Shown one piece after another: positions 1 through 7,203 of a stretch of 19,801 nucleotides of DNA. Position numbers and translations under genes: made by a program. Position 1 is the first letter of the stretch. Each line of letters starts with the position of its first letter. The DNA is from Thermoprotei archaeon (GTDB taxonomy: Archaea; Thermoproteota; Thermoprotei; Thermofilales; B15-G2). The stretch spans positions 1 to 19,801 of the forward strand of contig QMRV01000040.1 in assembly GCA_003649445.1 (NCBI GenBank), written 5' to 3'. The notes under the pieces were generated by a model, which saw only the letters and a program-made list of their open reading frames with translations, ran no database searches and was not told where the DNA came from.

Positions 1-48
1 TGGGGTGTGTGATGTGGCTGTTTCATAGGGTGTTCGAGTTTTCTTCGC

Positions 49-696
49 TCAGAGTAGTAGTTTTGCTTCTGGTGCTATGTGTATTTTTCTTGTTTTCTTG
101 TAGTCTGGGTTTACTAGTTGGAGGTCTTGGAGGTACATTATGTGGCGGTATATTGTTGATGTGTCTTTGTTTAGTATGTCTGAGATTTGTTTTGCTGTTA
201 GTGGCTGGTTTTCTATTAGTTGTAGTATTTCTTTTTTCTCTTTTGTTAATTGTACTGGTTTTATTACTTTTGTTATGTCTGGTAGCTGTATGTAGCCTTC
301 TAGGTTTTCTAGGTCTACTATTATTTGTTTTTGTTTTTCTTTGAGTGTTTCTTGTGAGAGTATTATTGCTGTGTATGTTGCTAGTATTAGTGCTCTCATT
401 CCTCCGCTTAGTATGAATTTTACTTGTTTTGCTTGTTGGGTGTGGTTTGCTATTATTTGTTTTATTTGTTTTACTGCTTGTGTGAAGTCTTCTAGTTTTA
501 TTGGGTATAGTGTTGTCTGTATTGGTGTGCTTTTTAGTAGGAATAGGTCTATGCTTCTTTTTGCTTCCTGTACTTTGGGGTTGAGTGGGTGTGCTGTTAG
601 GAGTATTATTTGGTCTTTTTCTGTTAGTGGGAGTTTTGTGAGCCATCTCAGTATGAATTTTTCGTCGAATCCTAGTGTGAAGAAGAGTGTCTGCAT
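49..696 (-). CDS. csa3: Csa3-family CRISPR regulator (CARF + winged HTH)
   Basis: Transcription regulator of CRISPR-Cas genes in crenarchaea; the CARF domain is thought to sense a nucleotide ligand and the HTH to bind cas promoters. The 215-aa protein opens with a Rossmann-like strand (FFTLGFD, residues 5-11), carries the CARF signature LSGGMR (96-101) followed by a hydrophobic helix, and ends in a winged helix-turn-helix (about 151-195, with LTAKQISDILNKDTSTIYRH). Length and domain order fit Csa3. It is divergent from csa1, with a 71-base shared promoter region. Start ATG at 696 has a TATA-like AATAAATTT (717-725) about 25 bases upstream, so the mRNA is probably leaderless. Its coding strand is A/C-rich (many ACA, CAA, ATA, CTA codons), the opposite of the cas genes beside it. 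Role in activating the adaptation genes is known for Sulfolobus Csa3a and inferred here. Confidence 0.88.
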   Translation of the reverse strand: MQTLFFTLGFDEKFILRWLTKLPLTEKDQIILLTAHPLNPKVQEAKRSIDLFLLKSTPIQTTLYPIKLEDFTQAVKQIKQIIANHTQQAKQVKFILSGGMRALILATYTAIILSQETLKEKQKQIIVDLENLEGYIQLPDITKVIKPVQLTKEKKEILQLIENQPLTAKQISDILNKDTSTIYRHIMYLQDLQLVNPDYKKTRKIHIAPEAKLLL

Positions 697-767
697 GTTT
701 TATACATTTTGAGAGAAAATTTATTGTTTGTGGGAGTCTTTATGCTTAATTAGTTTTACAGTTTCTT
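697..767. promoter_or_regulatory. Divergent csa3 / csa1 promoter region
   Basis: Only 71 bases separate the two divergent starts. A TATA-like box for csa3 lies at 717-725 on the minus strand and one for csa1 (CTTTATGCTT, 738-747) on the plus strand, each about 25-26 bases from the proposed start codon. Csa3-type regulators are known to bind this kind of interval; I do not see a clear palindrome in it. Confidence 0.5.
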
Positions 768-1760
768 TTGGTTTTCTTGTATGATAGCTATTTTATTTTA
801 AGGGTGTTTCGGGTTTGTTTTGTGGTTTTAGGGGAGATTGTTTCGTCTAAGTTTGCTAGGCGTGTTAGGGTTTTTATGCGTGAGGTTGGGGTTTCTGAGG
901 AGCTTCGTGGGTGGAATTGGGATAGTGGGATTCTTTCTCCTCCTCTTAAGGGTGTTTTGTTGAGTGTTAGTGATGTTGCTGCGCGGTATTGTCCTACTAG
1001 GCGTGATGTTTACTTGAAGTATGTTGAGGGTGTTGTTGTTAAGCCTACTTTGCCTATGGTTGAGGGGCGTGTTTACCATAATGTTATTTCTGGTGTTGTG
1101 TTGGAGGTTAAGAGGAAGCTGTATAGTCTTGGGCTTGTTTCAGGCTATGAGCTTTATGAGAGTCTTGTGGAGGGTTGTGAGGCTCGTGTGAGGGATATTG
1201 TTTTGCATAATGTGCGTGTTTTAGAGGAGGAGCCTAGGAGCGAAGATGTTGAGAGAATGGTTGTGAGGGGTGTTAGGCTGTGGAAGTTTCTTGCTCTTCA
1301 GTTTGCTGCTAGTGTTGACCGCTATGTTTCTGTTCACGGGCACCTTGATGTGGATTCTGTTGTTGCGGAGGCTGTTCCGCATATTGTTGAGTATAAGGTT
1401 GATGGGTCTCCGCTAGGCCTTAGTAAAGAGCTTTCGGTTGATGTTCTTTATCCGGGTTACACTGTTGTTGAAGTTAAGACTGGTTCGCGTCAGGATTTTC
1501 ATAGGCTTTATTTGGCGGGCTATGCGCTTGCTTTTGAGGCTGATAAAGAGATTCCTGTTAATATGGGTGTGTTGATTTATGTTAGGGCTGGTAGGTCTCC
1601 TACTCCTTTCTTTAAGGTCGAGGAATATGTTGTGAGTGATGAGCTTAGGAGAGAGTTTATTGAGGCTCGTGACGAAGTTTTCGAGATTATTGAGAATGAG
1701 CGTGACCCTGGTAAGCCTTTGAGGTGTTATCCTTACTGTCCTTACTACAAGTACTGCTAG
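768..1760 (+). CDS. csa1: Csa1, Cas4-like adaptation nuclease (DUF911 family)
   Basis: RecB-like nuclease with an Fe-S cluster, partner of Cas1/Cas2/Cas4 in subtype I-A spacer acquisition. Visible family marks: LRGWNW (47-51 region), the RYCPTRRDVYLKY block (C75), D225 in VDVLY, the E-x-K pair E235/K237 in VVEVKTGS, and a terminal cysteine set C320, C324, C330 which with C75 can ligate a 4Fe-4S cluster. H104 fits the conserved upstream histidine. The start is uncertain: TTG at 768 sits about 26 bases from a TATA-like box (leaderless), GTG at 822 and ATG at 876 are alternatives, and the first 30-40 residues are not recognisably family sequence. First gene of csa1-cas1-cas2-cas4; 12 bases before cas1. 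Codons are strongly T/G-ending. Confidence 0.88.
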   Translation: MVFLYDSYFILRVFRVCFVVLGEIVSSKFARRVRVFMREVGVSEELRGWNWDSGILSPPLKGVLLSVSDVAARYCPTRRDVYLKYVEGVVVKPTLPMVEGRVYHNVISGVVLEVKRKLYSLGLVSGYELYESLVEGCEARVRDIVLHNVRVLEEEPRSEDVERMVVRGVRLWKFLALQFAASVDRYVSVHGHLDVDSVVAEAVPHIVEYKVDGSPLGLSKELSVDVLYPGYTVVEVKTGSRQDFHRLYLAGYALAFEADKEIPVNMGVLIYVRAGRSPTPFFKVEEYVVSDELRREFIEARDEVFEIIENERDPGKPLRCYPYCPYYKYC

Positions 1761-1772
1761 AGGTGTCTGTGT

Positions 1773-2801
1773 ATGAGGGTGCTTGTTGTCGACTCTTATG
1801 GTGTTTTTGTTGGCAAGAAGGGTGACCGTATTGTTGTTAGGAGGAAGAAAGAGAAGATTTGTGAGGAGCCTGCTGGGAGTATTGATTTGATTAGGCTTAG
1901 CTGCAGGGGTGTTTGTGTTTCTCTCGATTTGCTTGAGCTTGCTCTCAAGTATGGTATTGATTTAATTATTACGGCTAAGAATGGTGTTCCTTTGGCTCTG
2001 CTTCTACCGTTTAGGTGTGGTTCGGCTATTAGGACTAGGCGTGAGCAGTACTGGGCTTATCGTGATGACCGTGGTGCTTTTTTGGTTAAGAAGTTTATTG
2101 AGGGTAAGATTAGAAATCAGGCTAATTTCCTTAAGTATATTGTTAGGGCTTATAGGAGTGTTAGACCTGAAGTTAAGGCTTCTCTGCTGGAGGCTTCTGA
2201 GAAAATTAGCGGGCTTTTAGAAGATTTGCGGGAGGTGGAGTGCCGTGACTGTGATTATGTGAGGAGAAATGTTCTTGAGGTTGAGGCTCAGGCTGCTAGT
2301 GTTTACTGGGAGGCTTTAGGTAAGGTTGTTCCTCCTGAGCTCGGGTTTACTAAGAGGAAGAAGAGGAGTGAACATCCTCGTGACGCATTTAATGTGATGC
2401 TTAATTATGCCTACAGTGTTTTAGCTACGGAGGTTTGGATTGCTCTTGTTAAGGCTGGGCTTGATCCTTGGGCTGGTTTTCTTCATAAAGATAATCCTCG
2501 TAGACCTGGCCTCGTGTACGATCTTATGGAGGAGTTTCGTGTACCGGTTGTTGATAAGCCTTTGCTCGGATATGTTTTTGAGAAAAGGGGTCTTGTGTTA
2601 GAGTACTTGGGGAAGGACAGTAGGCTTTCTCGGGAGGGTAGGCTTGAGGTTTGTGCTCTTTTGAATAAGGTGCTTGGTAGTGAGAGGAGGTTTGGTGAGG
2701 AGAAGCTTACGTTGAGGTCTATTATTTTGAGGCAGGCTAGGAGGATTGTTAAGTTTCTTCATGGTAGGTCTGTGTATAAGCCTTATGTTGAGAGGTGGTA
2801 G
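1773..2801 (+). CDS. cas1: Cas1 integrase of CRISPR adaptation
   Basis: Metal-dependent integrase that, with Cas2, inserts new spacers at the leader end of a CRISPR array. The 342-aa length is normal. The catalytic triad is readable: E171 in LEVEAQAASVYW, H238 in AGFLHKDN and D250 in LVYDLMEEFR. The N-terminal beta domain (about 1-80) and helical C-terminal domain are both present, so the enzyme looks intact. ATG start 12 bases after the csa1 stop; the stop is 3 bases from the cas2 start. Internal plus-strand ORFs in this interval are frame shadows produced by the T/G-rich composition. Confidence 0.96.
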   Translation: MRVLVVDSYGVFVGKKGDRIVVRRKKEKICEEPAGSIDLIRLSCRGVCVSLDLLELALKYGIDLIITAKNGVPLALLLPFRCGSAIRTRREQYWAYRDDRGAFLVKKFIEGKIRNQANFLKYIVRAYRSVRPEVKASLLEASEKISGLLEDLREVECRDCDYVRRNVLEVEAQAASVYWEALGKVVPPELGFTKRKKRSEHPRDAFNVMLNYAYSVLATEVWIALVKAGLDPWAGFLHKDNPRRPGLVYDLMEEFRVPVVDKPLLGYVFEKRGLVLEYLGKDSRLSREGRLEVCALLNKVLGSERRFGEEKLTLRSIILRQARRIVKFLHGRSVYKPYVERW

Positions 2802-2804
2802 TAT

Positions 2805-3089
2805 TTGAAGACGCTTGTGGTCTACGATATTACTGACGATAATTTGAGGCTGAAGGTTGCAGAGACGTGTAAAAATCATGGGTTGTCGCGTATTCAGAAG
2901 AGTGCGTTTATTGGTGAAATTCCTAGTGGTAGGAGGAAAGAGCTTATTGTTGCACTAGAGAAGCTTATGAGGCAGAGGGGTCCTCGGGACAAGATTCATG
3001 TTTTCGTCTTATGTAGTAGCTGTTATTCATTGACTAGAGTTATTGGCTCTAGTATCAAAGAGGAGAAAGAAGAGGTGCTTTTTATATGA
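2805..3089 (+). CDS. cas2: Cas2 adaptation protein
   Basis: Small ferredoxin-fold partner that bridges Cas1 dimers in the integration complex. The 94-aa protein begins MKTLVVYDITDDN with the conserved Asp at position 8, and has the LSRIQKSAFIGEI block typical of Cas2. The start is TTG at 2805, supported by a GAGAGGTGG ribosome-binding site inside the end of cas1 (2790-2798) and by homology beginning at residue 1. It overlaps cas4 by 4 bases (ATGA), so the two are translationally coupled. Confidence 0.95.
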   Translation: MKTLVVYDITDDNLRLKVAETCKNHGLSRIQKSAFIGEIPSGRRKELIVALEKLMRQRGPRDKIHVFVLCSSCYSLTRVIGSSIKEEKEEVLFI

Positions 3090-3676
3090 GTGAAGAGATT
3101 TTTGTTGATGTTAGTGATGTTAAGCAGTATTTTTATTGTCCTCGTATAGTTTACTTCAATAAGGTTCTTAATTTGAGGGAGAGGCTTACTGAGTCTATGC
3201 GTGCTGGTAAGGAATCTCATGAGGAAATTAAGTTTAGGGAAGAGAAGAAAGTGCGGCTTTTGTCTACGGCTATATTGGCTGAAGAGAAGCTTTTTGGTAT
3301 TTATGTAGAGTCTAAGAGGCTTAAGTTGAGAGGTGTTATTGATTGTCTGGCTAAGCTTCCTACGGGAGAATGGGTTGTTGTAGAGTATAAGGACACCTAT
3401 AGTACGAGGCTTCAGAGTCACCATTACTATCAGCTTGTTGCATACTCTCTTTTAGCTCAAGAGTACTTGAAGAGAATTGTTTCAAGAGGATTTCTTTTCT
3501 ATGCTCTTAGCCGGAAGATATTTGAAGTTGCTGTAACTGATGAAGCTAAACAATATGTTAGGAATGTTTTAAGGAGAATTTTGAGAATTATTGTCTATGA
3601 GGAGCTACCTAAGCCTACTGGTGATAAAGCTAAGTGCAGGAGCTGTGGTTACTACAGATTTTGCTATAGAACATAG
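3086..3676 (+). CDS. cas4: Cas4 nuclease, Fe-S, spacer precursor processing
   Basis: Fe-S RecB-family exonuclease that trims prespacers and helps select PAM and orientation. All family residues are visible: cysteine C18 (YFYCPR) plus the C-terminal trio C184, C187, C193 for the 4Fe-4S cluster; H45; D86 in GVIDCL; E100-x-K102 in VVVEYKD; and Q116-xxx-Y120 in YYQLVAYSLL. At 196 aa it is full length. It is the second Cas4-type nuclease of the operon next to csa1, as usual for subtype I-A modules. The ATG overlaps the cas2 stop. The strong T/G codon preference of the operon weakens towards its 3' end. Confidence 0.95.
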   Translation: MSEEIFVDVSDVKQYFYCPRIVYFNKVLNLRERLTESMRAGKESHEEIKFREEKKVRLLSTAILAEEKLFGIYVESKRLKLRGVIDCLAKLPTGEWVVVEYKDTYSTRLQSHHYYQLVAYSLLAQEYLKRIVSRGFLFYALSRKIFEVAVTDEAKQYVRNVLRRILRIIVYEELPKPTGDKAKCRSCGYYRFCYRT

Positions 3677-3712
3677 TTAATTGTATAAATTGCCTCTTAT
3701 TCTATTAAATTT

Positions 3713-3738
3713 GTTTTAAAGGTCTTTATTTTTAATTA
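3713..3738 (+). terminator. Possible T-rich terminator after cas4
   Basis: About 40-60 bases after the cas4 stop the plus strand has T runs (TTTATTTTT at 3725-3733) in AT-rich DNA. Archaeal termination often occurs at such oligo-T stretches without a hairpin. Weak evidence, position only. Confidence 0.3.
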
Positions 3739-3765
3739 ATATTAGTCTACAGATATTAGTGTTGA

Positions 3766-4059
3766 CTATAATGCTGTAGCTTCTACAGCCCTATTAATTT
3801 CACTACTTATTTTGAGGATGAGCTTGTTGAGAATTTCTCTATTAGCTGTAATTTCTCAGGGTGATTTTAAAAGTATGAGATTAGATCTCTTCATAGGACC
3901 ATAGAAGCCTATTACTAACGCTGATGCATCAAGATACTCGAAGTGCATTAGAATATACTTAGTCAACAACTGCTCACTAAGAGTCAATAAAACTATTGCA
4001 AAAACCATAATCACAATATCTCGCTTTGAGCTAAACCACTTCCTCAATCTATATAGCAA
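3766..4059 (-). pseudogene. Membrane-type ORF remnant with in-frame TGA
   Basis: I do not recognise the family. A TTG-started reading frame (4059) gives 67 residues with one strongly hydrophobic helix (IVIMVFAIVLLTL) and then LVIGFYGPMKRSNLILLKSP before a TGA at 3858-3856. The same frame continues for 29 more sensible residues (EITANREILNKLILKISSEI and on) to TAG at 3768-3766, so a single stop appears to have split a gene of about 97 codons. The frame is also open upstream of 4059, so the true 5' end may be further right. The alternative is a short intact protein ending at the TGA. Confidence 0.35.
3773..3789. repeat. Perfect inverted repeat, 7-bp arms
   Basis: GCTGTAG-CTT-CTACAGC: two perfect 7-base arms around a 3-base centre, 97 bases downstream of cas4 and inside the C-terminal end of the broken minus-strand ORF. 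It could be a protein-binding palindrome or a hairpin terminator; chance is not excluded. Confidence 0.4.
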
Positions 4060-4117
4060 AGAAATCCCCTCAACACTACTATGACAACAAATAAAGTACT
4101 TACATGCATACGTAAAA

Positions 4118-4345
4118 CTACTTGCTAATTACAATAGCCTTCTGTTTAATGTTTATAAAAGGTCCTTTATCTAAGCCAATCAGGCTCCCGCAACGCGGGC
4201 ACCTAACTTCATCTCCCTCCTTAACGGTATAGTCCCTAACTATCCGCTTTTTCCAGCAATGCCAAAGCCTACCTTCACCAACCTTAATGTAAACGAATAA
4301 AATTTTCTCACAGTGGGCACACTTAATCTTTAATACACGTGGCAT
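4118..4345 (-). CDS. Small zinc-ribbon protein, function unknown
   Basis: A 75-aa archaeal-type protein with two CxxC knuckles (C9/C12 in IKCAHCEK and C49/C52 in VRCPRCGS) spaced as in zinc ribbons, with an extra C30. The N-terminal half is a beta-rich strand set and the C-terminus is basic and lysine-rich. Such stand-alone ribbons usually bind nucleic acid or a protein partner; nothing in the context tells which. ATG start at 4345 is the only good start and fits the first knuckle at residue 9. It stands alone between the remnant ORF and the non-coding 4346-4684. Confidence 0.72.
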   Translation of the reverse strand: MPRVLKIKCAHCEKILFVYIKVGEGRLWHCWKKRIVRDYTVKEGDEVRCPRCGSLIGLDKGPFINIKQKAIVISK

Positions 4346-4684
4346 ACAATCATGGAATATTCCTCAACTTAAAGAAATTTCTAGCAAATTCATACTTTAC
4401 TCCTCTTGAATCAAACAGACTGTGCTAACACTAAACTTATCTGTAAGCCACTCTCAGATCCCTCAATTAATGCATCAGAAGAAAAACATAAATTAAAAAC
4501 TAATAATATCTACGAACCTTTTGATTATTGCGCAACAGTTACGAAAACTTCCGTATGTACTTTGATGAATACCTTTCAGTTCTTTTTGGTTATTTACTGT
4601 TTATTGTTTGATAATGGAAGTATTTGAGTTTTCCAGCTTCGGGTACTTCTATATACTTTAGTGGTGTAGTAGAGTTGTGGTTTT
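4346..4684. promoter_or_regulatory. Intergenic region with promoter of the 4685 gene
   Basis: 339 bases between the zinc-ribbon start and the isomerase-like start. A TATA-like TATATACTT at 4650-4658 lies about 27-30 bases before ATG 4685, giving a leader of only a few bases. A 73-codon open frame at 4406-4627 has no coding character (low-complexity, no homology I recognise, no RBS), and I regard it as non-coding. Nothing else is seen here. Confidence 0.5.
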
Positions 4685-6058
4685 ATGGAGGCTTTGGTAG
4701 TTAAGCCCGTAATTACTTTCCGTGAATATGAGAGAAAAGAGAAAAGGAGCTGGAGGCCTTGGGGAGGAGTGCAGACTCGAGAAGACTTGAGAGAAGAAGT
4801 CGGTAGAATTGAGAGAGAGCTGGGTAGCTTAGTGGAGAAAGCAGATTTTCCTCTAAAGATTCTTCCAGTATCTGTTGTTGAGAAAGAAGAAGATGTTTAT
4901 AGTGTTGAGAAGGAGGCTGATGTAGCGTTAGTTTATGCTGCTTCAGGGTCTTTAGAGGTTCTCGAAAAGGTTACAGAGCTATTTAATTGGACAATATTTT
5001 TTCTACGCCATAAGTCGGGTCCTGTGTACTTGTGGTACGAGGTAATTCACCCGAGGTTTCTTAGGGCTGGAACAGACTACTTTGTTAGAAAAGATGTTAC
5101 TGTAGAGGATTTAGTGGTAGATGACTACGGTGAAGTATTGTGGAGGCTGAGAGCTCTTTACGCCTTAAAGAGAACTGAGAAAACGAAAATAGTTGCAGTA
5201 GGAGGTACTTCTGGCTGGGGGCCTCTTGGCCGCCACTTATCTCCTCTTGAAGCTAGGAGAAAATGGGGGTTAAATATAGTGGTAGTTACTTACAGTGAGT
5301 TAGCTGAGAAAATTAAAGAAGCCAGAAAAGATCATAGAATGCTCGAGGAATCTAAGAGACTTGCTGAAGAATACTTAAAGACCCCAGGGACTACGCTAAA
5401 GACAAGTAAAGACTTCTACGTAAACTCTTTTCTCTTATACTTAGTGTTCAAAAAACTGCTTGAAGAATATGGAGCAAAAGCAATTACCATTAATGAGTGT
5501 ATGGCAACAATAATGCCTATTGCGGAAACAACAGCCTGCCTTCCGCTAAGCATACTAAACGACGAAGGCTACATAGCTTTCTGTGAATCAGATTTCGTAG
5601 TTATTCCTGCAGGAATACTTCTTCACTATATTTCAGGAAAACCCGTCTTCCTAGTAGACCCTACTACACCTCACCACGGAGTAGTTACTGTAGCTCACTG
5701 CACAGCTCCCCGTAAAATGAATGGAAAAAACTACGAGCCAGCAGACATATTAACACACTTTGAGTCAGACTACGGAGCAGCCCCTAAAGTCTTCTTCAAG
5801 AAAGGACAAATAGTTACTGTAGTAGACCCTGACTTCGAGGACAGAAAATGGATAATATTTAGAGGCAAAATTATCGAGTCTCCTTCACTAGCAATATGTA
5901 GAAGCCAAATAGACTTAGAAATAGAAGGCGACTGGAAACTTCTACTCAAAGAAATGAGAGGATTCCATTGGGTACTAGCATATGGAGATTATTTAAAGGA
6001 ACTAGAATACGCTTTAAGCAAAAAAGGAATAGAAGTAGTCAACATAACTCAAAACTAA
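4685..6058 (+). CDS. L-fucose/L-arabinose isomerase-like protein (COG2407)
   Basis: Belongs to the FucI/AraA-related sugar isomerase superfamily, which interconverts aldoses and ketoses with a divalent metal. The 457-aa protein has the N-terminal Rossmann-like domains (VALVYAASGSLEVLEKV, then KIVAVGGTSGWGPLG at 168-182) and the C-terminal catalytic part: NECMA (E271), ACLPLSILNDEGYIAFCESD (E301, D303), SGKPVFLVDPT and VTVAHCTAPRKM (H338). These match the Glu/Asp/His metal-ligand positions of the family, so it is probably active; the true sugar is unknown, and COG2407 includes non-fucose enzymes. It stands alone with its own TATA box. Base composition changes inside the gene: the first third is G/T-ending, while the last third is A/C-ending. 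Confidence 0.78.
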   Translation: MEALVVKPVITFREYERKEKRSWRPWGGVQTREDLREEVGRIERELGSLVEKADFPLKILPVSVVEKEEDVYSVEKEADVALVYAASGSLEVLEKVTELFNWTIFFLRHKSGPVYLWYEVIHPRFLRAGTDYFVRKDVTVEDLVVDDYGEVLWRLRALYALKRTEKTKIVAVGGTSGWGPLGRHLSPLEARRKWGLNIVVVTYSELAEKIKEARKDHRMLEESKRLAEEYLKTPGTTLKTSKDFYVNSFLLYLVFKKLLEEYGAKAITINECMATIMPIAETTACLPLSILNDEGYIAFCESDFVVIPAGILLHYISGKPVFLVDPTTPHHGVVTVAHCTAPRKMNGKNYEPADILTHFESDYGAAPKVFFKKGQIVTVVDPDFEDRKWIIFRGKIIESPSLAICRSQIDLEIEGDWKLLLKEMRGFHWVLAYGDYLKELEYALSKKGIEVVNITQN

Positions 6059-6122
6059 AACTCCGGCCTATAAACAAACTTTACCCAATAACACCATCAT
6101 AGTTCCTATAAACAAAAAACAT

Positions 6123-6458
6123 TTAAGTGAAACAAGCAAAAACAAAAATAAATAATATTAATGCTTTATATTTACCAAATATTTCTTCTATATATTTTAT
6201 AGTATTAGATAAAATTAATAATTTATCTTCGCTTGTAACACCTTTAATAATAATCATTTTTGCTAATACTCTACGTAACTCTACTTCAGCTATTAGACTG
6301 GGAATTAATATCTTGTGTTTTCCGCGATAAAATAAGTTTCTTGCTATGCATTCTTTGATCTTCTCCTTAGAATTTATTTGCTGAAAATACTTGGTATTTA
6401 CGAAAACGTAGACAAGTAAACTTGTATCTAAGACTAGAGATGTATACAAAGTATACAC
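6123..6458 (-). CDS. PIN-domain protein, C-terminally shortened
   Basis: The first half is a PIN (VapC-like) nuclease fold: LVLDTSLLVYVF with the first catalytic Asp (D11), and KILIPSLIAEVELRRVL with the second acidic residue (E58). PIN proteins run to about 130-140 aa and have a second acidic cluster near a T-x-D motif; this one ends at 111 aa in a hydrophobic tail (ALILFIFVFACF) without it, and downstream frames hold no continuation. It is therefore probably a truncated, inactive toxin remnant. GTG start at 6458 lies 2 bases after the stop of the frameshifted gene upstream, so the two once formed an operon, perhaps a toxin-antitoxin pair. A plus-strand ORF over the same bases is a shadow. 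Confidence 0.55.
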   Translation of the reverse strand: MYTLYTSLVLDTSLLVYVFVNTKYFQQINSKEKIKECIARNLFYRGKHKILIPSLIAEVELRRVLAKMIIIKGVTSEDKLLILSNTIKYIEEIFGKYKALILFIFVFACFT

Positions 6459-6460
6459 CG

Positions 6461-7172
6461 CTAATCCTCTTCTTCGGTTAGGGCTTCAAGGAAGCCCCAT
6501 GATACTAGTAGTTCTCCGCTTACTAGGCTTTCTACTTCATAGTCGTATGACAGTTGTAGGACTATGCTCCAGTGTTCGGGGTTTTCCCATACTTTTCCGA
6601 TTAATTGTTCGCGTAGGGGTAGTATGTCCCTGACTCCGTAGGCTACTAGAGCATGTGCTGAAGTATAGTCTTTTGTTTTTAGGAATCTGGCTAAGGCTGC
6701 TAATATGAGAAGAGGAGCTGCCTTTATTTTACTTTTGTAGGCTAGCTTGTAGGCGTATAAAAGTACGTTTAAGTGATAGATGTCTCTGCGTCCTCATAGC
6801 TAAGTAGAGTATGTGCATTGCTTTTAGTGTAATGTCAATTTTTTCTTCGAAGTCTTTAGCAGATAACTTTAGGCTTTTCTTAAGTTCTTTCAAGAAGTCT
6901 CCTGGAAATTCATCTAAAATTGCTTTAGCTCTCTTATAGAAGATATCACTGATTTTCTCGAGAGCAATAATCGTGTTTTTTAGATCAATGTTCTGTCCCC
7001 CTATTTCTAGCGCGTATCTAACAGCATCTTTTACTTCATTTATTAAATCTACTAAAAGCCTATTAATTCTTTTTTCTAGATTCCTATAAAGTATATCTAT
7101 TCTCTCTTCTAGCTCATTAAACCTGCCAGAATACTTGTTAACTAGTTTAACGGCACTTAATATAGTACTCAC
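6461..7172 (-). pseudogene. Helical protein gene broken by a 1-nt frameshift
   Basis: Family not recognised. From a GTG start at 7172 the frame gives a coiled-coil-like helical protein (ELEERIDILYRNLEKRINRL near the N-terminus) to about residue 126 (HILYLAM, 6797-6795). That frame would end in an unlike tail at 6729. A second frame begins at 6793, directly after an in-frame TGA, and gives 110 well-formed residues (RRDIYHLNVLLYAYKLAYK, LVAYGVRDILPLREQLIGKV, LLVSWGFLEALTEEED) to the stop at 6461. This frame contains no ATG, GTG or TTG anywhere, so it cannot be a separate gene. One extra base near 6794 explains both; repaired length is about 236 aa. A sequencing or assembly error or recoding are alternatives to mutation. 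It lies 2 bases upstream of the PIN gene. Confidence 0.65.
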
Positions 7173-7195
7173 CTATGGTAGCGCTGGACTACGCT

Positions 7196-7203
7196 AGTAT
7201 ATT
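7196..7203 (-). promoter_or_regulatory. TATA box for the 7172 gene
   Basis: AATATACT on the minus strand is centred about 27 bases before the GTG at 7172, so transcription should begin at or next to the start codon (leaderless). This supports GTG 7172 as the start of the frameshifted gene. Confidence 0.45.

Noticed and set aside
9..1079. Long open frames on both strands around csa3 and the start of csa1
   Set aside because: They are low-complexity shadows of csa3 and csa1 produced by the G/T-rich strand (runs of hydrophobic or Asn/Thr-rich residues), with no family motifs.
3856..3858. Selenocysteine reading of the in-frame TGA
   Set aside because: No SECIS-like structure is evident, crenarchaea generally lack the machinery, and the sequence does not resemble a selenoprotein.
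4406..4627. 73-codon plus-strand ORF
   Set aside because: No recognisable domain, no RBS or promoter at the right distance, and composition of random AT-rich DNA.
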